From a bacterium (GTDB lineage: Bacteria; Zhuqueibacterota; Zhuqueibacteria; Zhuqueibacterales; Zhuqueibacteraceae), in the NCBI GenBank assembly GCA_023150945.1, contig JAKLJX010000011.1, positions 1 to 64,000 of the forward strand: DNA of 64,000 nt, in the 5' to 3' direction. A program made the position numbers and the translations under genes. Positions 1-9,000 of this stretch are shown here, piece by piece; within the stretch, counting starts at the first letter, position 1, and every line of letters starts with the position of its first letter. The notes beneath the pieces were generated by a model that was not told the DNA's origin, did not search any database, and saw nothing but the letters and a program-made list of their open reading frames with translations.

Positions 1-549
1 GTTCGATGAGAGATTCAATTCCGCAACGTCCTGTCGCCAAATCAACGGTATTGAGGCTGTAAAAACGCGTGGGGCCATGCAGATAACGCGGGCCGACGAA
101 ATCCGATTGATGAACCGAATTGACCGTGGTGGCTTCCAGCGCGGGGTACTTGCGGCCTTTGGGTTCATAACGACCGGTTCGCCGATGCGTCAACTCATGC
201 CGGCTGAGAATACGATTGATCGTTCGCAACGACGGCAGCGGGCTTATGCCTTCTTCTTCCATTTCCCAGCGAATTGCCTGCGCGCCACAAAAACGGCCGT
301 GGTTATAAAGATTGAGGCGTATCGATTTAACGATTTGCTCAATCTCGAAAGGCGTATGCGTGGGATTGGTTTGCGGTCGCCGTGATTTCTCGTCGATCCA
401 GTTGGGATCGTCTGAACAATAACGCGCCAGCCATTTGTAGAGCCAAGTGCGTGAACGCTTCAGGGAAAGGCAAATATCTGCAACCTTTTCACCCGCGAGA
501 AAACGTTGAACCGCTAAAAGCCGTTGTTGTTTGGTTTTTTTTGAGACAT
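1..549 (-). CDS. IS481-type transposase, 5' part, frame broken at A8 run
   Basis: The minus strand encodes an N-terminal helix-turn-helix region (RFLAGEKVADICLSLKRSRT, then a WLYKWL helix) followed by the start of an integrase core in which VNSVHQSDFVGPRYLHG holds the first catalytic Asp. The best start is the ATG at 549, which has a strong ribosome binding site (AAGGAGGA, about 5 bases upstream). However, a run of eight A residues (535-542) six bases into the gene puts that ATG one base out of frame with the rest. Nine A residues would restore the frame. No in-frame ATG, GTG or TTG lies near the beginning of the main frame. The gene is therefore expressed by slippage on the A run, is a pseudogene, or contains a sequence error. 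The 3' part lies outside the window. Confidence 0.75.
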
Positions 550-614
550 GAAATCCTCCTTAAGTTTAAACGAAGATAATCATGTCCAGCAACGAATTCA
601 AAGAACATTAAATT

Positions 615-663
615 TGTCCACGATGTCGTGGCACTTATTTTTGTCAACGATGTCCTGGCACTT
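615..663. repeat. Two 22-bp subterminal direct repeats of the IS
   Basis: TGTCCACGATGTCGTGGCAC followed by TT (615-636) and TGTCAACGATGTCCTGGCAC followed by TT (642-663) match at 20 of 22 positions and are spaced 27 bp start to start. Each contains a short CGATGTCG-like core. Repeats at this position next to an IS end are typical transposase binding sites; that role is inferred. Confidence 0.7.
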
Positions 664-664
664 G

Positions 665-886
665 TCATTTAATCCCTCTTCCCCACCGTTTGAAAGCTCG
701 CCCGCGCCGGGCATAACTGCGCCCTCGCCCGAGCCGCGCGCCCATGTTGAACGACTCCAATACGCCAATCCACCGTTGCGACCACCAGGTTTTTCCGATG
801 CTCCCGCCCCGGCTCTTGGTTTTGATGCCGTCTTTGACGGCTTTGGGTCGCGCGGGGCGGTACCAATAGTAATCCCAGTATGCCAT
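665..886 (-). pseudogene. SWIM zinc-finger family protein, N-terminus only, truncated by IS
   Basis: The product begins MAYWDYYWYRPARPKAVKDG and continues with TWWSQRWIGVLESFNMGARL and GRGRSYARRG. This is the conserved opening of SWIM zinc-finger proteins encoded beside SWI2/SNF2 helicases. The start ATG has an AAGGAG site eight bases upstream. After about 62 residues the family similarity stops, and the reading frame ends at a TGA formed by the first three bases of the adjoining insertion sequence. The SWIM zinc-binding motif and everything after it are absent. In this family the protein is a companion of the helicase encoded just upstream in the same direction. Here the pair is separated by a palindromic element, and the companion is presumably non-functional. 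Confidence 0.75.
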
Positions 887-904
887 GTTTCTCCTTGCTT
901 CAAC

Positions 905-1114
905 TCTTACTCGTACTCATGAGCATACTCATACTCGCTTTTCAAAAACTCAAAGGGGCTGCGCAAAAATAATTTGTGCCGCTGAAGCGTAATAGTAACA
1001 TTATGTTTGCAGAATTCTTGGGGAATTCCTGCACTTTATAATGTTACCAGTAATTCCAATGGTATTTTAGTCTTGCGCAGCCCCTAAGAGCGAGTATGAG
1101 TAAGAGTACGAGAG
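905..1114. repeat. Nested palindromic (MITE-like) element between helicase and SWIM gene
   Basis: Several nested inverted repeats share one centre. The outermost is TACTCATACTCGCT (925-938) against AGCGAGTATGAGTA (1089-1102). Inside it is AGGGGCTGCGCAA (about 954-966) against TTGCGCAGCCCCT (1073-1085), then GTAACATTAT (995-1004) against ATAATGTTAC (1038-1047), then TGCAG-AATTC arms around 1008-1033. The whole stretch could fold into one long hairpin. It separates two co-directional genes that are normally adjacent, so it is either a small non-autonomous mobile element or an unusually elaborate transcription barrier. Confidence 0.65.
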
Positions 1115-1122
1115 AATTAGTT

Positions 1123-4100
1123 TCATGATTCAACACTCTCCCGACTCAATGCAAACACCTCTCGCAATTCATCCGTCGATAATTCAGTGAGCCACCCTTC
1201 ACCCGTTCCGACTACATTCTCCGCCAGCTCTTTTTTGTTCTCGATCATCCGATCAATCCGCTCTTCCAAAGTCCCCAAACAAACGAACTTGTAGACCTGC
1301 ACATTTTTCTTTTGGCCGATGCGAAACGCGCGGTCCGTGGCTTGGTTTTCCACGGCGGGGTTCCACCAGCGGTCGAAATGGAACACCTGATTGGCCGCGG
1401 TTAGATTCAAGCCCACGCCGCCGGCTTTGAGGGAAAGGATGAAGAGCGGCGGCCCGGAAGACTGCTCTTGAAAACGTTGCACCATGGCATCGCGCTGCTT
1501 CTTGGGCGTGCCGCCGTGCAAGAACATGACTTCGACGCCGAGACTCTCCTGCAAATCATGCCGCAGCAGCGTTCCCATTTCCGTAAACTGCGTGAAGAGC
1601 AGGGCCTTGTCATTCTCCGAGAGCGCTTCCTCCAACATTTCTCGCACACGCGTCAATTTGCCGGAACGATCTTCCAAAACGCTGCCGTCTTTCAAGAAAT
1701 GCGCCGGATGATTGCACACCTGCTTTAGCTTCAGCAATGTCGCCAGCACCAACCCTTTGCGCTCGATGCCTTCGGATTTGGCAATCTTCTCCAACATCTC
1801 TTTGACCACGGCTTCGTACAACGAGGCCTGCTCGGCGGTCAGGTTGCAAAAAACTTTCATTTCATTTTTCGCCGGCAGGTCCTGGATGATCGTCGCATCG
1901 GTTTTGAGCCGCCGCAGCACGAAAGGCTGGATCAGATTCTTCAACGCCTGCGCCCGCTCCGAATTGCGGTAGCGCTCGATGGGCACGGCAAAGCGGCTGC
2001 GAAAATCATGCGCCGAACCGAGATAACCCGGATTGAGAAATTCCATGATCGACCACAACTCGGAAAGCCGGTTTTCAACCGGCGTGCCCGTGAGCGCCAC
2101 GCGATAATCCGCCTGCAGTCGCCGCAGCGCCTGCGTCTGTTTCGTCGCGGTGTTTTTGATATTCTGCGCCTCGTCCAAAACCAGACTATCCCACTGCATC
2201 ATCGCCAGCGTCGCTTCGTCGCGATGGGCGAGGGCATACGTGCTGATCACCACGTCGTGCGCTCGCGCTTCTTTCTCAAACACTTTTTCGGAGAGCCGTT
2301 CCGCGCCGTGATGAATCATCACCCGTAGCGACGGCGCGAAACGCTGAATTTCTTTTTGCCAATTGCCCACTACCGAAGTCGGACAAATCAACAACGTCGG
2401 TCGCGGCTTTTGCTTGCCGCCGCGCTCGTGCAGCAGCAACGCAATGAACTGGATCGTCTTGCCCAATCCCATGTCATCCGCCAAACAAGCGCCGAGTCCG
2501 AATTGTTTCAGAAACGCCAGCCACGAAAATCCCCGCACTTGATACGGACGCAGCTCGCCATGAAAAGTTGACGGCGAGGGCAGTGACTCGATTTTCACGC
2601 CGTCATGCAATGTGCTGACGATGTCACCCACCCAGCCTTGCGCGCTAAAACCGGTGACTTTCAATCCGGTTTCGGATGTATCGCCGCTGAGGCCAAGGCG
2701 CAACGCCTCGCGTAACGACATTTCGCCTTCGCCGTGCCGTTTCTTGAAGAAAGCGATGGCCTTCTCGATTTCTTCCGGTTTCAGCTCGACCCATTGGCCG
2801 CGAACTTTGACCAATGGCACTTTCAGACTCGCGAGCTTCTCGAACTCTTGCGGACTGAGGGTTTGATCGCCGAGCGCAATTTGCCAATTGTAGGCGACGA
2901 TGCCCTCCATCCCCAGCAAGCCTTCACCGGTTGATGATGATGCGCCATTTGTTTTCGGTTGCACATTCAACTTGACACCGAGCCGCAGCGTTGGTTTTTG
3001 CCACCACGCCGGCAGCAGCACGCCGAAGCCGCTTTGCTCCAACAACGGCGCGGTTTCCCGCAGGAATTGATAAGCCTGCGGCGTTCGCAGCGCGAGTCCC
3101 GAGGGCCGCGCCGTTTTGAGGCTGGCTTCAATGGCGGGAAATACGCGGCTGGCCTTCGCCAGATCCGCGAGCAAGCGTTCTTGTGGATTCTCGAATTTGC
3201 GTTTGAGAAACGTCAACGTGCCGCCGCGCGTGGCCCAAACCTTCTCCGAAGGAATCATCAAGCTGCGATCTTCCACCGCTTGCAAATGAAAACTGATGCC
3301 CCATTGCCTCGATTTAGGGCCGCCATCTTCGGGCGCATCCAAACGAAAACACGTGCGAAACGGCGCAGTTGAAGGACTCGGACGAATTTGCTCCAGCCAC
3401 ACATTGACCTGTTTTAGAAACGCCGCCATTTCCGCCTGCGACGCGGTGAGAACGGGATCGCTCGACGACAACGCCTGCAACCACGCCTCCGGCAGCGGCA
3501 GATTTTCACGGCGGCGGGCAGAGCTTTTGGTGAAAATTTGATTCGACGACAACTGCTGGCGCACGAAATGATCGGTGGTCTGATTCAAAAAATGCAGCAC
3601 CATTTTCAACGGCGCGGGTGATTCTTCCGAACTCGCGGCACGGCAAATCGGCGGCATGGCCTTGGCCAGCATTTCCGCGCGCGTGAAATCGGCTTCGGAC
3701 AGATAAACCGACCACCCGGCGCGATAAGATTTTGCCGCGTTTTTTTCCTCCATCACCAGCGGAAAGAAACTCTGCCGAGTGATCAGCTCGATGGCGAATT
3801 TTGCCACCTCCGCCCAGTAACGCAGCGAAGCGCCGAACGCAATCGCCGGTGTGGCTTGATTCGGCAACGCCAGCAAGAAATCCAGCGCCAAGCCCGGCGC
3901 GAAGACAGCCGAAGGCATCAGCCAAGTCTTCAACGCCTCGGGAGTAGAAGACGGCTCATCTTGATCACGAATAAGCTGCGGCGAGGGCGCAGGCAAATCG
4001 TTTGTCGACGGCAGGCGCAGGGCCAGTTTGTCAAAGCTGACGCTTTCAGCAATCAGGCTGCCGGAAATCTCCGCGATGAGTTCTTTCAGCTTCTTGTCTT

Positions 4101-4248
4101 TGACGGCAAAGGGATGGGGCAATGGCTTGGGGATTTTGGCTTGCCGGCCTCTGGGCTTCTTTGCCGGCGCCGGTTTTTCGGAGGTTTCTCCCCAGAGATG
4201 GAGTACCCCCGATGAATCGGATTTCCAGAGAGCATGTAGCGCGTGCAT
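1123..4248 (-). CDS. SWI2/SNF2-family DEAD/DEAH-box helicase
   Basis: This is a large superfamily 2 ATPase of the bacterial SNF2 type that normally works with a SWIM zinc-finger protein, probably in DNA translocation or repair. Helicase motif I (DDMGLGKTIQ) lies near residue 592, motif II (DEAQNIKN) near 690, motif III (LTGTPVENR) near 716 and motif VI (QATDRAFRIGQ) near 968. The N-terminal half is the family-specific bacterial SNF2-associated region. I prefer the ATG that gives MHALHALWKSDSSG, because family members open with a similar short strand. The frame stays open upstream to a TTG at 4353, so an extension of 35 residues cannot be excluded. The next gene downstream is the IS-disrupted SWIM partner, so this helicase may now act alone. 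Confidence 0.9.
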   Translation of the reverse strand: MHALHALWKSDSSGVLHLWGETSEKPAPAKKPRGRQAKIPKPLPHPFAVKDKKLKELIAEISGSLIAESVSFDKLALRLPSTNDLPAPSPQLIRDQDEPSSTPEALKTWLMPSAVFAPGLALDFLLALPNQATPAIAFGASLRYWAEVAKFAIELITRQSFFPLVMEEKNAAKSYRAGWSVYLSEADFTRAEMLAKAMPPICRAASSEESPAPLKMVLHFLNQTTDHFVRQQLSSNQIFTKSSARRRENLPLPEAWLQALSSSDPVLTASQAEMAAFLKQVNVWLEQIRPSPSTAPFRTCFRLDAPEDGGPKSRQWGISFHLQAVEDRSLMIPSEKVWATRGGTLTFLKRKFENPQERLLADLAKASRVFPAIEASLKTARPSGLALRTPQAYQFLRETAPLLEQSGFGVLLPAWWQKPTLRLGVKLNVQPKTNGASSSTGEGLLGMEGIVAYNWQIALGDQTLSPQEFEKLASLKVPLVKVRGQWVELKPEEIEKAIAFFKKRHGEGEMSLREALRLGLSGDTSETGLKVTGFSAQGWVGDIVSTLHDGVKIESLPSPSTFHGELRPYQVRGFSWLAFLKQFGLGACLADDMGLGKTIQFIALLLHERGGKQKPRPTLLICPTSVVGNWQKEIQRFAPSLRVMIHHGAERLSEKVFEKEARAHDVVISTYALAHRDEATLAMMQWDSLVLDEAQNIKNTATKQTQALRRLQADYRVALTGTPVENRLSELWSIMEFLNPGYLGSAHDFRSRFAVPIERYRNSERAQALKNLIQPFVLRRLKTDATIIQDLPAKNEMKVFCNLTAEQASLYEAVVKEMLEKIAKSEGIERKGLVLATLLKLKQVCNHPAHFLKDGSVLEDRSGKLTRVREMLEEALSENDKALLFTQFTEMGTLLRHDLQESLGVEVMFLHGGTPKKQRDAMVQRFQEQSSGPPLFILSLKAGGVGLNLTAANQVFHFDRWWNPAVENQATDRAFRIGQKKNVQVYKFVCLGTLEERIDRMIENKKELAENVVGTGEGWLTELSTDELREVFALSRESVES

Positions 4249-4410
4249 TTGGGCGGCGATATTTGTTGGAGGTGAATGCCGTTGACAAGGATTATCCCAC
4301 GGGATGAACGGCGCGTGGACATTGTAGCCGCTGCCGGCGTGCAGAGGCCGCAACGTTGCGGGCAGTACTTCAAACCCAGTGGTTACGTTGGGCCTGCCAG
4401 GGCGGAGTCC

Positions 4411-4662
4411 TTAACGGAATTTGCGGCTGAAATTCGTAATCGTTATGCCCACAACTTTCCTGCCGCGCGTTCTGATCAAAACACCGTCTTCGAGCAAATC
4501 CGTGTCGGTCGCGTTTTGCGGACGCTCCAAGCTGAGGTACAAAACATCGGCTTCGTCGTCGAAATCAAACCACAAATTCTTGGCACCGACTTTTCGAAGA
4601 TGAGGCGATGCTTTGAGAATTTCTTTGACGAGGGTTGCCGTTGCCAGATAGTTCTCCGTAGA
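4411..4662 (-). CDS. DUF2283 family protein, start unclear
   Basis: The frame ending in TAA at 4411 encodes LWFDFDDEADVLYLSLERPQ and then GRKVVGITITNFSRKFR, which is the DUF2283 signature. The open frame reaches back to codon 4662 but has no ATG. The only early in-frame initiator is a TTG at 4575, which would give 54 residues. An ATG at 4666 overlaps the stop of the upstream gene (ATGA), exactly as expected for a coupled operon, but is one base out of frame. A single-base indel shortly after that ATG would explain both facts and would give about 84 residues. DUF2283 proteins often sit in toxin-antitoxin-like gene pairs; no function is assigned here. Confidence 0.65.
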   Translation of the reverse strand, partial: STENYLATATLVKEILKASPHLRKVGAKNLWFDFDDEADVLYLSLERPQNATDTDLLEDGVLIRTRGRKVVGITITNFSRKFR

Positions 4663-4986
4663 TCATGACGTGGTCTCTGCCGGAAAAAACTGCTCAGCGG
4701 AAATCTGTTCAAGAAACCACCACCATGCCGACGGCATCGGATTATGCTGTCTCAGCTTGACGAATTCGGGCGCGCCGCCGCACTCCGAAATAATTTGTCC
4801 GCTATTGGTCGCGAGTTTTTCATCAGCAAAAAGCAGGCGGGCGGCTTGCAGAGTTGTTAGCTTGCTGCGCTGCTCTTCAAGCGCATCGCGATTGGTCAAC
4901 ATGTTGAGCACTTCGAAGCGGCCCAGACCTGCCGGATTGGCAGCATCTGTTTCGTATGCTTTGAGCAAGGCTTCAAGATTCATCAT
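4663..4986 (-). CDS. Hypothetical protein, middle gene of a coupled operon
   Basis: I do not recognise this 107-residue soluble protein. It opens MMNLEALLKAYETD, contains the phrase GRFEVLNMLTNRDALEEQ and has a Trp-rich patch (SAWWWFLEQI) near the C-terminus. It has no signal peptide and no membrane segment. Its start overlaps the stop of the upstream gene (ATGA), and its own stop sits in another ATGA next to the DUF2283 frame, so the three genes look translationally coupled and probably act together. Confidence 0.7.
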   Translation of the reverse strand: MMNLEALLKAYETDAANPAGLGRFEVLNMLTNRDALEEQRSKLTTLQAARLLFADEKLATNSGQIISECGGAPEFVKLRQHNPMPSAWWWFLEQISAEQFFPAETTS

Positions 4987-5354
4987 GGGATCAACTCACC
5001 AAGTTTGCCAAGCAGTTTATAGCCTTTTGTTGAATCAAAGTATCGTTCGAGGAGATCGGGCGGAAACGCCGTGTCCCACAAACCTTCTTCATCGAAGAAT
5101 ACCGCCCACTCTTCGTGAACGACGAAATAAAGTGTCTCGGACGGCATATACTCGTAAACCGCTGCGGCGGTAGATTGAAGAACTTTCATGCCTCTTCGAA
5201 TGAGATCGCTTTCAGCCGCGTCTGGAGGAAGATGACCGCGCATCTTTCGTCTTTGCAGATGATTCGCAATGCTTGCCGGACCGCCTTTCCATTGACATGC
5301 CAGGGCCTTTTCGTAAGCATGGCGAAATCTTTCAATACGATCTTCTAAAGCCAT
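4983..5354 (-). CDS. Hypothetical protein, first gene of a coupled operon
   Basis: This 123-residue soluble protein of unknown family is rich in aromatic and acidic residues. The C-terminal half (VYEYMPSETLYFVVHEEWAV, then FFDEEGLWDTAFPPDLL) resembles neither a signal peptide nor a membrane segment. It leads a three-gene operon that ends with a DUF2283 protein and is joined to the second gene by a four-base overlap. The arrangement is reminiscent of small toxin-antitoxin or immunity modules, but the sequence gives no direct evidence for that. Confidence 0.7.
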   Translation of the reverse strand: MALEDRIERFRHAYEKALACQWKGGPASIANHLQRRKMRGHLPPDAAESDLIRRGMKVLQSTAAAVYEYMPSETLYFVVHEEWAVFFDEEGLWDTAFPPDLLERYFDSTKGYKLLGKLGELIP

Positions 5355-6048
5355 TGGTCTTCCGGCAATCGGTCAAAATCGAGCCTAGGCGTAATTTACT
5401 GCGCCTCGGTTAAGAATGCAAGCTATGATTGCGATTGATGATCTACGTTGTACTCTTGCTGCCCGCAATATGAATATTGCGGTGCGTGTTCACGGCCACC
5501 ACTTGGCAGTATCGCCGACGGCGCGGGCGGTTTCGCGCAGGACGGGCACGCCGCCTTGCGCGGCAGTGACGGGAAGCGCCGTTGGATAAGGCCATCCTTT
5601 GAGGAAAGTGTCCTTGCCAAAGACGATCCAACGGGGTGAATGGCTTGGAAAAGTTGTGGCCGGCGGGTGCGGGCGACTGCCAGTCCTTCTCCTGCCCAAC
5701 AAGTGATCGCGCCTGGCAACCGCGAAGGCCACAGCATATAGAAAAGCTAATCATTCATGCTCGGATGACTTTGAGATGCCATTCACAGCGATCAGAATAC
5801 GCGGGATTCTGCCTGATCATCCAGATGCAACGCTGCCGCGCAGGGTTCGCTGAGGATTCTGGTCAATCTCACTCTGCGAACTTCGCGATCCCGTGGCAAT
5901 CCTTGGAATCTATCGCGGGACGCCGCTATCTTGACATTTGGGAATGCTCTCGTGAAATGTCATGCCGGCAGGATTTGGTGAGGTACTTGACATTGCGCCT
6001 GCGACTTCACCAGTTTCAGAAAACTCATCTCCAACGACAGCACCGCAT
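5355..6048. other. Spacer with possible gene remnants
   Basis: No gene is supported in these roughly 690 bases. On the minus strand, 5490-5732 has an open frame with protein-like composition (RWIVFGKDTFLKGWPYPTAL) but no recognisable family and no convincing ribosome binding site. It may be the tail of a decayed gene. The rest shows nothing I can name. Confidence 0.4.
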
Positions 6049-9000
6049 TCACGCAATTTGATCCGGTATCTTCGACTGGCTGTCTTCATAGTGCCGGCGG
6101 CAAAGCCAGAGGTAATCGCCGGTGTAAGTGGGCATGCGCTTGAGGCCCAGCCGTTCCTGGTGCGGATCATGAGCGCGCAGAAAAGCGTGCAACGCGAGCA
6201 CGCCGGAGCGCTCCGCCTCGCTCAACATGCCCTCGCGCAGCCGGCTGTGCCCGGTCAGCTCGAGATCACGCAGCAGCTTGTCGGCGCCCTCTTTTGCCAG
6301 CTCGAGATGATCTTCGACTCCCCATTTTTTGATCGTGTCGGCCCCGAAGTAAACATTCACTGCCGGCGCCACCAGCGGCAACAACGTCTTCAACACGCCG
6401 GTGATGAAATTGGCATAAGGCGCAACACGCTTGAGCCAGTCGCGGGTGGCCTCCACTTCATACACGCCCATGCCTTGCTCCAGCACCGGATGCTGGCAGT
6501 CTTTGGCCTCACACCACAATTGCAGCCGGTATTGCTTGGCGAAGGGGTGTTTCCAATTGCCGTCCGCCGGCGCCAGCGTGAACAGCCGCGGCCCTTCCTT
6601 CGATTCGGCGGCGATCGCCTGCATGATCGCCATGACGTAGTTGGCGAGACGGCTCTCCAATCCCGCCATCTCCTGCTGCAGTGCAGCAAAGCCGGCAGCC
6701 AACTTGGTCTCGATGCGACGCAGTTGGGTACGTGAATCTTCCTCGGCGAAGCCGTAAAGCAACGCCACCAGGTCCTGCCGTTTGCGGCAGACCTGGCAGC
6801 GAATGTCACGATCACCTTCCTCGAGAAACTGCCGCAGGGCAGCGATATCGAACCGGCCTTCACAAAACCTGCCGCCGGATTTCTCCGGGCAGGGCACGGC
6901 AAAATAGTAGCGGCCTTTCATCCCGGGCCAGTTGTCGGTGATCAACTTGTGCAGCGTGCGGCGCAACACGTTCATAAAAAATTCCGGCCACCAGGCTTCG
7001 GCATAGAGGTGCAGCTCGCGGCCGCGCAGTTCCACCAGCGCCTCACCGTGAGGGCGGTAGCGCAGAAACATGCCCTTTTGCCAGTGCAGCGGCTCCATGC
7101 TGCCGCGGCCGGCGGCGTATTCATTGGTGCGCACGATCAGCCATGGCACCAGGCCCGGCGGCGCATCTTCCATCACACAGACCAGCGCGATGCGGCGCCG
7201 GCCGGAGGAGGCCGTTTCCTCCGGCAGCCAGGGCAAGGCCGGCCGCACCTGCGGTACGTGTTGCGCGACCAGGCTGGCATCTCCTGATTCCAGGCGATAG
7301 GAGACGTCGTATTTCTCCATCAAGCGCAGAAAGAAGGGATAGAATTGCGGCGCGTAACGCGGCTCGCCTGCAAACGGATGATCCCACCACACTTCCCGCA
7401 AGCACTGATCCGGCAGAATGCCGTTACTCTCCTGGGTGGCGCGATCTTCGAGCACGAAGCCGATGGCCTTGGTGAGCCATTCCGGCTGCAGCACCACGAA
7501 GTCTTGCAGGCGCTCATCTTCCACGTAGTGCACGGTGTAGCCGAGATCATGCATGAGGCGCGCCAGCGCGCGGGTGGCCGGTTCATTCAAATGATGGCGG
7601 CGGCACACCGCAGCGAATTCCTCATAAGAGAGATAAGGCTGGGGCAGGGCCAGCAGTTCGTCGCGGCTCTCGCGCCAGTCGCGATTGAATTCCATCCCCA
7701 TCTGCTCCAGGTCTTTGGCCGCATTCTGGATCAGTCCTTGCAATTCGCGCAGGCCGACTTTTTCGCCGGTGGCCGGATCATCGACCAGGCTGTCGACTTC
7801 GTGAAAGCCGGCAATCATGCTGCCGAAGTCGCGCAGAAAAACCGGCTGGTCGATGCGCGCCAGGCGCTGGCCGGTACGGCAATGCGTGGCCACGATGATC
7901 ACGCGGGCCTCATCGCCGACGCGCAGGCGAATCAGCTTCAGCCAGTCTTCCACCTGGCATTGCTGCACGCCCATGCGCGGCTCCCACACCAGCAGATAGA
8001 CCGACCTTTTGCTGAAGAAAAATTGATGCGTGACGCGATAAATCTCCTGGCCGCCAAAATCCCAGGCATTGAGTTGAATATTGACGCCCGCCTTCTCCGG
8101 ATGAGGCAGGCGTAATGCCTGGATGTTGATCTTCACGCCATGCGTGGTCGGTTCGCCCACGCGCGGCTCCTGGCCGGTGAGCGCGCGCAGCAGAGTGGTT
8201 TTGCCGACACCGCCTTCGCCCACCAGCACCAGCTTGGCTTCGTAAAGCTCTTCACGCTTGGCCGGCTCATCCAGGCTGTGCAGATAGGCATGCAGGGTGT
8301 CGAGTCCCGCGGCGAAAGCGCTGGCCAGGGCGGGATTGAGCGGATTGTCCTGCAGATCGATGCGGTGCAGTTTCTTCAGGCGTACGAGCGCGCGCGGCAC
8401 TGCGGTCAGTTGGTTAGCGCTGAGACCAAGGTTCTGCAAATTGCAGAGCTGGTCGATCCATGCCGGCAGCACGGTCAGAAGATTGTTATTGAGAACGAGC
8501 GCCTGCAGCGCGGTGAGCTGGCGCATGCTCTCCGGCAGGGCAGCAAGCTGATTCTTGGAAAGATCCAGCCGTTGCAGATGCGCGAGGCTGCCGAGAGTTT
8601 CCGGCAGCGCAGACAGGAGATTTCGGCTGAGGTCAAGGGTGTGAAGATTGCCCAGCTCTGCAATCCACTCCGGCAGTGCCAGCAAGCGATTGCTGTTGAG
8701 CACCAGCGTTTGGAGATCGACGAGTAGCCGCAGGCTTTCCGGCAGGAGGGTCAGGCGATTGGAGCTGAGATAAAGCCGGCGCAAGCCGGTGAGGCGGCCG
8801 ATCGCCGCGGGAACTTCGTCCAGGCGATTGAAGCTGAGCGCCAGCCATTTGAGATGGACGAGCTGATCGAGAAAGCCGGGCAGGCTGGTGAGCAGATTGC
8901 CGTTGAGGTCGAGCCGTCGCAGATTGATGAGCCGCCCCACGACGGCGGGAACCGTTGCCAGTTGGTTGTAGTCGAGGCAAAGCCATTGTAGAGGCGCCAG

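Larger units (their letters stand above)
1..667 (-). mobile_element. IS481-like insertion sequence, transposase-start end only
   Basis: The minus strand carries a DDE-integrase-type transposase that runs off the left edge. Its upstream end is marked by two subterminal 22-bp repeats. The element appears to begin at 667 with TGACAAGTGCC, directly abutting a truncated SWIM-family gene, which fixes the boundary to within a few bases. The other terminus and any target-site duplication lie outside the window. Assignment to the IS481 group is inferred from the HTH plus integrase-core layout and the end sequence. Confidence 0.75.

Noticed and set aside
5443-5754. Three overlapping minus-strand open frames of 80-104 codons
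   Set aside because: None has a recognisable family or a ribosome binding site; kept only as a possible remnant.
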